Shown: piece by piece, positions 7,707-16,273 of the stretch
Position numbering within the stretch: position 1 is the first letter of the stretch
Layout of the letters: every line of letters starts with the position of its first letter
Source of the DNA: Aldehydirespirator sp965220345
GTDB taxonomy: Bacteria > Actinomycetota > Acidimicrobiia > Acidimicrobiales > Aldehydirespiratoraceae
Length of the DNA stretch: 64,000 nucleotides
Reading direction: 5' to 3'
Assembly: GCA_965220345.1 (NCBI GenBank)
Contig: OZ244822.1
Coordinates: 1,984,001 to 2,048,000 of the forward strand
Notes under the pieces: model-generated
Database searches by the model: none
Told to the model about the DNA's origin: nothing
Seen by the model: only the letters and a program-made list of their open reading frames with translations
Translations under genes and position numbers: made by a program

Positions 7707-9272
7707 GTGCTGAGAGATCTTTCAGAGCTTGTAGCGCCTGCAACTGGTTTGCTTGACGGCTATGACCCCAGCCGAGGCTATGACGAAGCTTTCGACAACA
7801 ACGGAATACCTCGCGATGTTTATCGCAGGATCATCGAACGCTTCGCAGAACTCGACACAGGCGAAGTCGAGCGTCTAGAGAAACTAGTAGCCAACGAGTT
7901 CCGCCGCCAAGGCATCACTTTCACCGTTTATAGCGATGATCAGGGAACCGAACGCATCTGGCCTATGGATCTATTCCCTCGTATCATCGCTGCTGCTGAA
8001 TGGGAGCAACTAGCCCGTGGTCTTAGACAGCGGGTCGTGGCGCTTAACTCGTTTTTGGCGGATCTTTACAGCGGCAAAGCCGAGGCCATAGCTGATGGCG
8101 TGCTGCCACGCTGGGTGGTGCTCACATCCAAAGGCTTCGAGCGCAACGCCATAGGAATAACCGTGCCCCACGGAGCGCACTGCAACGTCGCCGGAATAGA
8201 CGTGGTGCGCAACGCCGAAGGTCGTTATCTAGTGCTAGAAGACAATCTGCGCAACCCTAGCGGTATCTCCTATGTGGTCGAGAACCGTGCTGCCATGGCC
8301 AAAGCGTGCAGTTGGCTGTTTTATGACCATCCAGTGGAACCAACCGACCAATACGGACAGATGCTGCGCTCCACGCTTGACTCCATGGCACCGGGAGGCA
8401 AAGATTCGCCTCATGTGGTGGTGCTGACCCCTGGCATATACAACTCGGCCTACTTTGAGCACGCCTTTTTGGCTCGTGCCATGGGTGTGGAACTCGTGGA
8501 AGGCCGAGACCTAGTAGTGGACGGACACACCGTCTATTCACGCACTATTGAAGGTCTGGTTCCTGTGGATGTGATCTATCGCCGCATCGACGATGGTTTC
8601 TTGGATCCTGTGGCTTTCAAGCCGGACTCTACGCTAGGTGTTCCAGGGCTGCTGGGTGCTTTACGAGCTGGCACGGTGACTGTGTGCAACGCCATCGGTA
8701 ACGGCGTGGTCGACGACAAAGCCGTATTCGCGTATGTGCCTGAACTGATTCGCTATTACCTCGGCGAAGAACCCATAGTTGACAATGTTGACACTTACAT
8801 AATGTGGGATCCTGAGCAGCGCAGCGATGCTTTAGCGCGGCTGGATCAGCTGGTAGTCAAGCCAGTAGCAGAGTCTGGTGGATATGGGGTGCTGATCGGG
8901 CCGCAGGCATCTGAGCAAGAACTGCAACAAGCCAGAGCCGAGATTGAAGCCGATCCACGCAACTGGATCGTGCAAGAACTGGTGCAGCTTTCGACTTTGC
9001 CAGCGTTTGGAGGTGAGCGTTTAGAGCCTCGCCATCTGGATCTGCGCCCGTTTGTGCTGACCGGTGAACGCACCGAAGTGTTTCCAGGCGGTTTGACACG
9101 GGTAGCTATGCGCAGAGGATCACTGATCGTCAATTCGTCCCAAGGCGGTGGCTCCAAAGACACCTGGGTGCTCTCGGAGCAGTCTGAGTCAGATGATTTT
9201 GAGTCAGATGACCAGCAGGCGGGAGAGACGGAGGGCTTTGAGTCTGGGGTGGAGACGGAGGGACAGGAGTGA
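7707..9272 (+). CDS. Circularly permuted ATP-grasp protein (DUF404/407 type)
   Basis: 521 residues from a GTG at 7707. The N-terminus (YDPSRGYDEAFDNNGIPR) and the blocks VLEDNLRNPSGISYVVENR, RRIDDGFLDPVAFKPDSTLGVPG, AIGNGVVDDKAVFAYVPELI and VVKPVAESGGYGVLIGP are hallmarks of the circularly permuted ATP-grasp type-2 family. Members are predicted ATP-dependent carboxylate-amine ligases working with alpha-E and transglutaminase partners, possibly to make a peptide-like modification. The C-terminal ~40 residues are an acidic Ser/Asp/Glu-rich tail (SDDFESDDQQAGETEGFESG) which the core fold lacks. The stop overlaps the next start by 4 bases (GTGA), so translation is coupled. Confidence 0.9.
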   Translation: MLRDLSELVAPATGLLDGYDPSRGYDEAFDNNGIPRDVYRRIIERFAELDTGEVERLEKLVANEFRRQGITFTVYSDDQGTERIWPMDLFPRIIAAAEWEQLARGLRQRVVALNSFLADLYSGKAEAIADGVLPRWVVLTSKGFERNAIGITVPHGAHCNVAGIDVVRNAEGRYLVLEDNLRNPSGISYVVENRAAMAKACSWLFYDHPVEPTDQYGQMLRSTLDSMAPGGKDSPHVVVLTPGIYNSAYFEHAFLARAMGVELVEGRDLVVDGHTVYSRTIEGLVPVDVIYRRIDDGFLDPVAFKPDSTLGVPGLLGALRAGTVTVCNAIGNGVVDDKAVFAYVPELIRYYLGEEPIVDNVDTYIMWDPEQRSDALARLDQLVVKPVAESGGYGVLIGPQASEQELQQARAEIEADPRNWIVQELVQLSTLPAFGGERLEPRHLDLRPFVLTGERTEVFPGGLTRVAMRRGSLIVNSSQGGGSKDTWVLSEQSESDDFESDDQQAGETEGFESGVETEGQE

Positions 9273-10300
9273 TCCTGGCTCGCCATGCCGAAGCTCTGCT
9301 GTGGGCGGGTCGCTATTTGGAACGTGCTGAGAGCACCGCACGATGCCTCAATTATGCGGCCAACTCAGTGATAGAACTGCGTGACGACGAAGCCCGAGCC
9401 GAAAGCGAACTGCTGGTACGCATTCTGGGTCTGCAAAACGAACTAGAAGAAGCCGGACAGATAGTGAGCCGTCCGCAACTGGTGGCTTTCTTGTTGTCGG
9501 ATCAGGACAATCCGGGTTCGTTGGTGTCAGCGGTTTGTGCAGTGCGAGAAAACCTACGCACCGTCCGTGACCGTATCCCGATTGAGTTATGGGAGGAAGC
9601 CAACGGGCTTTATCTCAAGTTCCCGTTCTTAGGCCATGAGGCCGCTGTTACCGGGCTACACGAGGTGCTGCTCACCGTCAGGACTGCATGCCTAGCGATC
9701 TCGGGAGTGCTCAACGAAGGTATGCGCCGTGATGAGGGTCATGCCTTGATGGTTGCGGGACGGATGCTTGAACGGTCGATTTTCACTGTTGGGCTGCTTG
9801 AAGCGACCAGTTCGGATCCGCGAGGGCGTGCTGACGCTACGCGGATGCTGCGCCTCACCAGCTCGCTGCAAGCGTTTCACCGTCAGCATGGCACCGCCCC
9901 CGAATCTGCTGCGGTGATCCGTTATCTGCTTCATGCTTCGGCTCTGCCACGATCGTTGCTGAGCAGCCTAAAAAGCGTTGAGCAGAGCCTTGAGAAGTTG
10001 GGGTCTCCAGGCAGTTCGCTTGACCAGTCGCGGCGGCGGGCGGGACTGCTGCGAGCTCGTTTAGAGCTAGGCCAAGTAGAGGAGGCAATGTTGGGGGCAC
10101 CCGCAGCGACTCTCAAGAGCCTTGCAGGTGAGTTGGCCAGCTTGGCTGATCAGGTATGTGCTGGCATTGTGCCCCCGCTGGCTATCGCCACAGTGCATTC
10201 GCAGTTCGTTCGCCCCGGCATTGACCCGGAGGCACCTGCAACAGATGAGGCGGTGTACACCGGTCAGGCTTTTGAGCTGTTTGGGGAAGGCACGGCATGA
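9269..10300 (+). CDS. Alpha-E domain protein (DUF403)
   Basis: 343 residues, GTG start overlapping the ATP-grasp stop. It opens with ILARHAEALLWAGRYLERAE, the characteristic first helix of alpha-E proteins, and is all-helical in appearance. The family is always found with circularly permuted ATP-grasp and transglutaminase-like genes, as here, and is predicted to be a scaffold or catalytic partner of the ligase; its chemistry is not established. It ends with an ATGA overlap into the transglutaminase gene. Confidence 0.9.
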   Translation: MILARHAEALLWAGRYLERAESTARCLNYAANSVIELRDDEARAESELLVRILGLQNELEEAGQIVSRPQLVAFLLSDQDNPGSLVSAVCAVRENLRTVRDRIPIELWEEANGLYLKFPFLGHEAAVTGLHEVLLTVRTACLAISGVLNEGMRRDEGHALMVAGRMLERSIFTVGLLEATSSDPRGRADATRMLRLTSSLQAFHRQHGTAPESAAVIRYLLHASALPRSLLSSLKSVEQSLEKLGSPGSSLDQSRRRAGLLRARLELGQVEEAMLGAPAATLKSLAGELASLADQVCAGIVPPLAIATVHSQFVRPGIDPEAPATDEAVYTGQAFELFGEGTA

Positions 10301-11328
10301 AGCTTGACATCCAATACCGCATGCATTTTCGTTACTCCGATCCGGTTACCGAAGCCCAGAACGAGGTGCGAGTGCGACCCCTTGACGACGACTGGCAGCA
10401 AGTCACTGCATATCGGCTGGCATCGCAGCCGCTAGTGCCAGTGCTTCAAGCCACCGATTATTGGGGCACGGTTGTTGAGCATCTCGGTGTGCGCACACCT
10501 CACAGCGAGATGGAACTACTGGCCGAAGCTTCAGTAGAAACCACGCCGCGTCCGCTGCCTGATGCCTCTGTTGCTGATGTATCCACTGAGGCGCTGTTCG
10601 AGCAGAGCTTTTGTGACAAATATTTCGAGATGCTGCAAACTTCGCCACATGTGCAATGGGCAACAGGCGATGCCGTGACCCGCAGAGCGCAAGCGGCTGT
10701 TGATGGCGCCGCAACAGTTGCTGAGATGGTGGCTGCTGTCATTGAAGATGTGCGCTCAACGCTGCAATACGAGCCTGGTAGCACCGAGATCGGGGTTTCG
10801 CTGGCTGAGATACTCGAAGGCCGAGCAGGTGTCTGTCAGGACTACGCCCACCTCGCTATCGGCATGATGCGCAGCATCGGCATCCCAGCTCGATACGTGT
10901 CGGGCTACTTTTTTGCCGCTGATGAGACTGTTGCCGCTGATGATGCTGTTGCCGCTGATAAGGCCGAGAGTGCTGAGCAGGGTGCTGAACCGGCCGCTGA
11001 CCAGTCTGACGATGTCGTGAGTGTGCAGACCCACGCCTGGGTTGAGGTTGCTTTGCCGGGCTGGGGCTGGTGGGCGCTTGACCCCACCAATGGTGGAACC
11101 GTGGGTGAGCGTCACGTCGTGATCGGTTGTGGCCGTGATTATGGCGATGTGCCGCCGGTGCGCGGAGCTTTCATGGGTTCAGGAACAGCCGACGTGGATG
11201 CCGAAGTAGTGATCGGCAAGCGTCCCTCAAGCGATGCCTTCGTATACACGCCGCGCCGACCTGTTGATCCTTCTGCTCAGGGCGTTGCCCAAGATGCCTT
11301 CTGGCAACAACAACAGCAACAGCAATAA
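10297..11328 (+). CDS. Transglutaminase-like cysteine peptidase-fold protein
   Basis: 343 residues. The N-terminal beta domain (YRMHFRYSDPVTEAQNEVRVRP) is typical of bacterial transglutaminase-like proteins in this triad. The catalytic triad is visible: Cys in GRAGVCQDYAHL, His in VQTHAWVEV and Asp in WWALDPTNG. Between Cys and His there is a lineage-specific ~35-residue Ala/Asp/Glu-rich insertion (AADETVAADDAVAADKAE). The C-terminus is a run of seven Gln encoded by alternating CAA and CAG codons, a potentially slippable microsatellite. Third gene of the coupled operon; likely hydrolyses or transfers an amide bond on the product of the ATP-grasp enzyme. Confidence 0.88.
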   Translation: MKLDIQYRMHFRYSDPVTEAQNEVRVRPLDDDWQQVTAYRLASQPLVPVLQATDYWGTVVEHLGVRTPHSEMELLAEASVETTPRPLPDASVADVSTEALFEQSFCDKYFEMLQTSPHVQWATGDAVTRRAQAAVDGAATVAEMVAAVIEDVRSTLQYEPGSTEIGVSLAEILEGRAGVCQDYAHLAIGMMRSIGIPARYVSGYFFAADETVAADDAVAADKAESAEQGAEPAADQSDDVVSVQTHAWVEVALPGWGWWALDPTNGGTVGERHVVIGCGRDYGDVPPVRGAFMGSGTADVDAEVVIGKRPSSDAFVYTPRRPVDPSAQGVAQDAFWQQQQQQQ

Positions 11329-11388
11329 CTGCTCAAAGCATTTGAGCGCCTGCTAGCTCGATCTCTGTGACGCTGGCTCCAAATAATC

Positions 11389-11417
11389 TTGACCAAATAG
11401 GTAGGTTTTATTTTGGT
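11389..11417 (+). promoter_or_regulatory. Possible promoter/operator upstream of metY
   Basis: A TTGACC hexamer (11389-11394) overlaps an imperfect inverted repeat ACCAAATA (11392-11399) / TATTTTGGT (11409-11417), 19 bp before the metY ATG at 11436. The arms differ by one extra A. A TATTTT at 11409-11414 could be the -10 box at a 14-bp spacing, which is short. No known sulphur-regulator box was recognised. Confidence 0.3.
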
Positions 11418-11435
11418 GGCTGCTAAAGTCGGCAT

Positions 11436-12761
11436 ATGAGCAACACATCTACCCCAGAATGGGGCTTCGAAACCCGCATGATCCACTCGGGTCAGCTACC
11501 CGACTCGGCCACCGGTTCTCGTGCTGTGCCGATCTATCAGACCACTTCATATGTGTTCGACAGTGCCGAACACGCCCAGAACTTGTTTGCTCTGGCCGAA
11601 ATCGGCAATATCTACACCCGAATCATGAACCCCACTCAGCATGTGCTCGAAGAGCGCATCGCTGCGCTTGAGGGCGGGATACGCACCGCGGTTGGTTTGC
11701 CGGGTGCGCTGGCTCTGGCATCCGGGCAGGCGGCTGAGACTGTTGCCATCCTGAACTTGGCTGAGGCCGGTGACCATATTGTGTCTAGCCCGTCGCTGTA
11801 TGGCGGCACCTACAATCTGTTGCATTACACCTTGCCCAAGCTGGGTATTGAGGTCAGCTTCGTAGAGGATCCCGATGATCTCGAAAGTTGGGGGTCGGCT
11901 GTGCGCCCCAACACACGAGCCTTCTACGCCGAGAGTATCGGCAATCCCAAAAACGATGTGCTCGACTTTGAGGGTGTAAGCGGTGTCGCTCACGCTCACG
12001 GAGTTCCGCTGATCGTTGACAACACTGTTCCGTCGCCGTATCTGTGCCAGCCGATTCAGCACGGTGCTGACATTGTGGTGCATTCAGCCACGAAGTTCAT
12101 CGGTGGTCACGGCAACTCCATTGGTGGTCTCATCATTGATGGAGGCACCTTCGATTTCGGTGCTTCAGGCCGTCACACCATGTTCACCGAGCCGGATCCC
12201 AGCTACCACGGCTTGGCATACTGGCCAGCGTTAGGCGCGGGTTCTTACATCATCAAAGCTCGTGTGCAACTGTTGCGTGACATTGGTGCAGCGGTTTCGC
12301 CGATGAACTCTTTCCTGTTCTTGCAAGGGGTTGAGACCTTGTCGCTGCGCATGGAGCGCCATGTATCTAATGCCGCTGGTGTAGCCCGCTATCTGCAGGA
12401 TCATCCGCAGGTTGAGTGGATCCAGTATGCGGGCTTGGAGTCGAGTCCCTACTATGAGCGTGCCAAGCGTTATCTGCCTAAGGGCCCAGGCTCGGTGATG
12501 GCTTTCGGTATCGCTGGAGGCTCCAAAGCTGGACAGCGTTTCGTTGAGAGTCTGACGCTGCACAGCCATGTAGCCAATATCGGCGATGTGCGCAGTCTGG
12601 CGATCCATCCAGCGAGCACTACTCACAGCCAGCTCACCGAAGAAGAGCAGTTGAGCACTGGTGTCGCTCCCAACATGGTGCGCCTGTCGGTGGGTATCGA
12701 AACCCTTGACGACATCATCGCTGATCTCGACACTAGTTTCTCGGCTGTAGCTGATCTCTAG
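11436..12761 (+). CDS. metY: O-acetylhomoserine sulfhydrylase (MetY family)
   Basis: 441 residues, ATG start. PLP fold-type I enzyme of the Cys/Met metabolism family: IYTRIMNPTQHVLEERIAALEGG, ALASGQAAET, YAESIGNPKNDVLDFE, VDNTVPSPYLCQPIQHGADIVVHSATKFIGGHG (the PLP Lys is in SATKF), and the C-terminal block with HPASTTHSQL and VRLSVGIE. The ~60-residue insertion after the Lys (TMFTEPDPSYHGLAYW) and the total length distinguish MetY from cystathionine gamma-synthase. It makes homocysteine from O-acetylhomoserine and sulfide in the cytoplasm. The membrane fusion protein gene begins 16 bp downstream; whether this is one transcript is unclear. Confidence 0.92.
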   Translation: MSNTSTPEWGFETRMIHSGQLPDSATGSRAVPIYQTTSYVFDSAEHAQNLFALAEIGNIYTRIMNPTQHVLEERIAALEGGIRTAVGLPGALALASGQAAETVAILNLAEAGDHIVSSPSLYGGTYNLLHYTLPKLGIEVSFVEDPDDLESWGSAVRPNTRAFYAESIGNPKNDVLDFEGVSGVAHAHGVPLIVDNTVPSPYLCQPIQHGADIVVHSATKFIGGHGNSIGGLIIDGGTFDFGASGRHTMFTEPDPSYHGLAYWPALGAGSYIIKARVQLLRDIGAAVSPMNSFLFLQGVETLSLRMERHVSNAAGVARYLQDHPQVEWIQYAGLESSPYYERAKRYLPKGPGSVMAFGIAGGSKAGQRFVESLTLHSHVANIGDVRSLAIHPASTTHSQLTEEEQLSTGVAPNMVRLSVGIETLDDIIADLDTSFSAVADL

Positions 12762-12777
12762 GTCTGCCGCTTGAACC

Positions 12778-13776
12778 TTGCAAGGTTCCGACAAGCAACC
12801 TCAACAAGCCCAGCCTCAGGAAGCTGAGCCTCAGGAGGCTGAGTCTCAGGAAACTGACAGCCAGCAGCCGATTTATCGGCGCAAGGCTTATGAACAAAGG
12901 GGCCGTGCTGCTCCCATAGACGGGATCGTGCGGGTCAGCGCGCCCCGTGAATGGCTGGTGCTGATCCTGCTGGCCGTGATGGTTGCAGCCGTGATCGCTT
13001 GGAGTGTTCTAGGTCGCCTTGAGTCAGGGGTGACAGCCGCGTGTGTTCTGCGCCCGGCAGGTGCACCTCACGCAGCGGTGGCTTCTGTGTCGGCGGTAGT
13101 TGCTGAGACTCTGGCGGTGCCCGGTGAACGGGTCAGCGTTGGTGATCCGCTGGTGCGACTCGCTGCGCCTGAGATCAGCTTGGCTGCTGAGCTTGCACAA
13201 GCCCGGTCAACAGCGCTGACAGCGCAAAGTCCCGGCTCTGTTGAAGCGCTTGCAGCCGCGGCTGAAGCCGAAGCGCTGCAGTCGGCTGAAACAGCAGCAA
13301 CACTGGTGCTGAGCCCGACCAACGGTGTGATGGGTCCCCAGTTCACATCCGCAGGTACTGTCGTGAGCGCAGGGTCTACGGTTGCTGAAGTGTTTGACAA
13401 CATCGACGCTGTGCCACAGGCGACCCTTGTCGTGGCATCTAGCGAGTCGGCACGCATCCGTCCGGCAATGTCGGTGAGTGTCAATATCACCGCAGCAGAG
13501 CAGACCGATGCCATTCGTGTAACAGGCCTTATCAGCGACACTAGATCCGCTACAGAACTTGCAGGTAATGAGGTGTTTCGTCTCGCGAACCTCGCGCCGG
13601 TGGGTGGTTCAGGCATCTCGGGCGGTTCAGGTGTTGTTGTGGTGGTTGATTTAGAAGACGATACGCCTGCTGGTGTGAGCGCTCTGGCTGCACAGTCGCA
13701 GGCGGCGTATGCGTGTGAAGCACACATCGTCACCGAATCGCGACGACCGATCCGACTGCTGATCGGTCGTGACTGA
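12778..13776 (+). CDS. NHLM-type peptide exporter membrane fusion protein (HlyD-like)
   Basis: 332 residues. The only start after the in-frame TGA at 12772 is a TTG at 12778. The N-terminal 30 residues are Gln/Glu-rich (QPQEAEPQEAESQ); then IYRRKAYEQRGRAAPIDGIVRVSAPREWLVLI matches the N-terminal signature of NHLM (nitrile-hydratase-leader microcin) secretion proteins. Residues ~59-80 form a single membrane span. The rest is a lipoyl/barrel-sandwich region (VVAETLAVPGERVSVGDPLVRL) with a shortened helical hairpin. It should bridge the two ABC proteins encoded next and carry peptide across the envelope. It is somewhat shorter than proteobacterial HlyD, as expected for a Gram-positive-type cell. 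Confidence 0.75.
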   Translation: MQGSDKQPQQAQPQEAEPQEAESQETDSQQPIYRRKAYEQRGRAAPIDGIVRVSAPREWLVLILLAVMVAAVIAWSVLGRLESGVTAACVLRPAGAPHAAVASVSAVVAETLAVPGERVSVGDPLVRLAAPEISLAAELAQARSTALTAQSPGSVEALAAAAEAEALQSAETAATLVLSPTNGVMGPQFTSAGTVVSAGSTVAEVFDNIDAVPQATLVVASSESARIRPAMSVSVNITAAEQTDAIRVTGLISDTRSATELAGNEVFRLANLAPVGGSGISGGSGVVVVVDLEDDTPAGVSALAAQSQAAYACEAHIVTESRRPIRLLIGRD

Positions 13777-13860
13777 AACTCTTACAGGGCTGCTGTCGAG
13801 CAGCGACGCGTCCGAGGCGACTGCTAGGAACCTGTTGTCGCGGGTAGGCAAGCGACTACC

Positions 13861-13960
13861 GTTGAGTTGTTGAGTCGTTGAGTCTTTGGGTGCTTGAATA
13901 AAGATTCAATAAAGATTCGTTACAGATAAGTCATTTAGTTCAGATAAGCCATTTTAAGTT
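13861..13960 (+). promoter_or_regulatory. AT-rich leader with nested tandem repeats before the exporter ABC gene
   Basis: The 184-bp gap before the peptidase-ABC gene holds no ORF. It contains gttgagt-type repeats (13861-13883), two adjacent aataaagattc units (13897-13907, 13908-13918) and two adjacent ~19-bp units beginning cagataag (13923-13940, 13941-13960), the last abutting the ATG at 13961. A TTGAAT at 13894-13899 could be a -35 box. The composition is clearly more AT-rich than flanking genes. Likely a promoter/operator region; the binding protein is unknown. No SD precedes the ATG. Confidence 0.5.
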
Positions 13961-16273
13961 ATGCGCCGACACCGCACGCCGCTGATCCCTCAGATGCATG
14001 CAACCGAATGCGGTGCAGCCTGTCTGGGCATACTCCTAGCCCATTTCGGGCAGCATGTCTCAACTGAGGAACTGCGGCTGGCGTGCCGTGTATCACGCGA
14101 CGGTTCCAGCGCTTCGGACATTGTCGCTGCCGGACGTGCTTACGGGCTGACACTCACAGGTTGGCGCATGGAGATCAACGATTTGAGCGAGCTTGATAGG
14201 CCAGCGATCCTGTTTTGGGAGTTCAACCATTTCGTGGTGCTTGAAGGTGTTCGCGGTGGGCGCTACTACTTGAATGATCCCGCCAATGGTCGCCGTTCGG
14301 TAGGCGCGCAAACTATCGACCGTTGCTTCACTGGAGTGGTGTTGCAGGCGCAGCGCAACGAATCGTTTATAGCGACCAAGCGTCCGCCGGGCATAGTCGC
14401 CAAACTATGGCCGTGGCTGGCACCCGCTAAAGGGGCTTTGGTGTTCTCGGTGTTGGCAGGCTTGCTGGCTGCTGTGCCTGTGGCAGCTTTGCCGGTGCTG
14501 CTCGGCGTGTTCGTTGACAGGGTTCTCGGCGGAACTGAAACAGGTTGGGGAGCGCCTCTGGCATGGATGCTGGCCGCTTCGGGCGTGATCGCTTATCTAC
14601 TGGTGTGGCTCCAGCAGTACATGTTCAGAAAGATGGCTATCCGTTTGGCGGTGAGTGGCGCGCAAGGGTTCCTCGGGCGTTTGTTTCGGTTGCCTTCACA
14701 GTTCTTTGATCATCGTTTTGCTGGTGATTTGACTTTGCGTGTGCATCTAGTGGATACGGTCGCTGCAGGTGCTTCCACTGGTGCTGCGTGGCTTGTGATC
14801 GAATTGTTTGCCAGTGTTGTGCTGCTTGCTGTGATGTTTGCTTTTGATCCTCTGCTGGCGGTGCTACTCGCTGCTACAGCCGCCGCGAATATCGGGCTGA
14901 TGCTGCTGCTTAGCCGAATGCGTGCCGACACCGAACGTCAGTTCCGTCATGAGCAAGCCATGCTGACAGGCATCGAGACGGCAGGTTTGCGTGACATGGA
15001 CATGATCCGCGCCACTGCTGCTGAAGACGATTTCTTTGTGCGTTGGAGTGGTCAACAGGTGCGAGAAATCGCAGCACGCCAGAAGTTTTCAGCCACCGGT
15101 TACGTCATAGGCACACTTCCGCAACTGTTCGCGATGGTGGGTTCTGTGATCGTGCTTGGTGTTGGTGGATGGCAGGTCGTGCAAGGCGAACTCAGCGTTG
15201 GTGCGCTTATCGCTTTTTACACGCTGGCTGGCGCTTTTTTGGTGCCGATAGGTCGTTTCGTGCAGTTCGCTGATGAGTTCATGGTGCTAGACGCAGATTT
15301 GCAGCGTGTGGAAGACGTGCTTAGGGCACCTATCCAAAACCGTCAGAACCCGCCGCAGCAGACTTCACCGCAGACCCACCCGCGGCAGATGCCGATACGT
15401 GCTTCTGGGGGTGCTGGAGGAGCTGAAGTCACTTCTGAGCTAGCAGACACAGTTATCAGCAACGAAACGGCACTCAACGAAGCAGGAAACGGCGAAGTGC
15501 TAGCCGAAGAATCAGTATCCACGGTGACAACTTTCGGTGGCCGCTTAAGGCTTGCAGGGAGTCTAGAACTGCGTGATGTGACCTTCGGTTTCAATCCAGA
15601 CCGCCCGCCGCTGATTGACTCGCTGAACATCAGCATCGAAACCGGGCAGAGAGTCGCTTTTGTGGGGATGACCGGCTCGGGCAAATCGACTTTACTGCGA
15701 CTGATCAGCGGCGAACTCCTGCCTGACAGCGGCGAGATTCTTTTCGATGGCGCGGCGCGTCACATGATCCCTGCTGAGGTGCTCGCCAATTCGCTGGCTT
15801 CGGTTGATCAGCAGATACATCTGTTTGCGGCTTCGGTGCGTGACAACCTCACCATGTGGAACGCCACAATCGACGATGAGCAAATGATCGAAGCTGCGCG
15901 CGATGCGCGCATCCATGACGAGATCATGAGCCGAGCAGGCGGATACGACTCAATGGTTTCCGAAGCGGGACGTAATTTCAGTGGAGGGCAGAGACAACGC
16001 CTTGAGATAGCTAGAGCGCTTACCCAGAAGCCGTCGATCCTGCTCGCTGATGAGGCCACCAGCACGCTAGACGCTGTTGTCGAGCAAGAAATTGATGACA
16101 GCTTGCGGCGGCGTGGCTTGACTTGTGTGATCGTGGCGCATCGACTGGCGACGATCCGTGACTGTGACGAAATCGTGGTGCTTGAACGCGGTCGGGCAGT
16201 GCAGCGTGGAACTCATGACACTTTGTCGGCTGATCTTGACGGCCTTTACCGTCAACTGTTGGAGACACAGTGA
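13961..16273 (+). CDS. NHLM-type peptidase/ABC exporter (C39 peptidase, TMD, NBD)
   Basis: 770 residues. The N-terminal C39 peptidase has Cys17 (ATECGAACL), His90 (FNHFVVLEG) and Asp106 (NDPANG), the complete catalytic set for cutting after Gly-Gly leaders. The membrane domain spans roughly residues 150-450. A variable Pro/Gln linker (~455-520) precedes the nucleotide-binding domain with Walker A GMTGSGKS (~568), signature FSGGQRQRLE (~672) and Walker B ILLADEATSTLD (~693). This architecture is the peptidase/ATP-binding component of NHLM bacteriocin systems. It should remove the leader of the double-glycine peptide encoded at 19504 and export the core. It overlaps the next gene by 4 bases (GTGA). 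Confidence 0.9.
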   Translation: MRRHRTPLIPQMHATECGAACLGILLAHFGQHVSTEELRLACRVSRDGSSASDIVAAGRAYGLTLTGWRMEINDLSELDRPAILFWEFNHFVVLEGVRGGRYYLNDPANGRRSVGAQTIDRCFTGVVLQAQRNESFIATKRPPGIVAKLWPWLAPAKGALVFSVLAGLLAAVPVAALPVLLGVFVDRVLGGTETGWGAPLAWMLAASGVIAYLLVWLQQYMFRKMAIRLAVSGAQGFLGRLFRLPSQFFDHRFAGDLTLRVHLVDTVAAGASTGAAWLVIELFASVVLLAVMFAFDPLLAVLLAATAAANIGLMLLLSRMRADTERQFRHEQAMLTGIETAGLRDMDMIRATAAEDDFFVRWSGQQVREIAARQKFSATGYVIGTLPQLFAMVGSVIVLGVGGWQVVQGELSVGALIAFYTLAGAFLVPIGRFVQFADEFMVLDADLQRVEDVLRAPIQNRQNPPQQTSPQTHPRQMPIRASGGAGGAEVTSELADTVISNETALNEAGNGEVLAEESVSTVTTFGGRLRLAGSLELRDVTFGFNPDRPPLIDSLNISIETGQRVAFVGMTGSGKSTLLRLISGELLPDSGEILFDGAARHMIPAEVLANSLASVDQQIHLFAASVRDNLTMWNATIDDEQMIEAARDARIHDEIMSRAGGYDSMVSEAGRNFSGGQRQRLEIARALTQKPSILLADEATSTLDAVVEQEIDDSLRRRGLTCVIVAHRLATIRDCDEIVVLERGRAVQRGTHDTLSADLDGLYRQLLETQ

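Noticed and set aside
13068..13733. Long minus-strand frame opposite the membrane fusion protein
   Set aside because: Ser/Ala-rich antisense shadow with no family motif; the plus strand has clear NHLM signatures.
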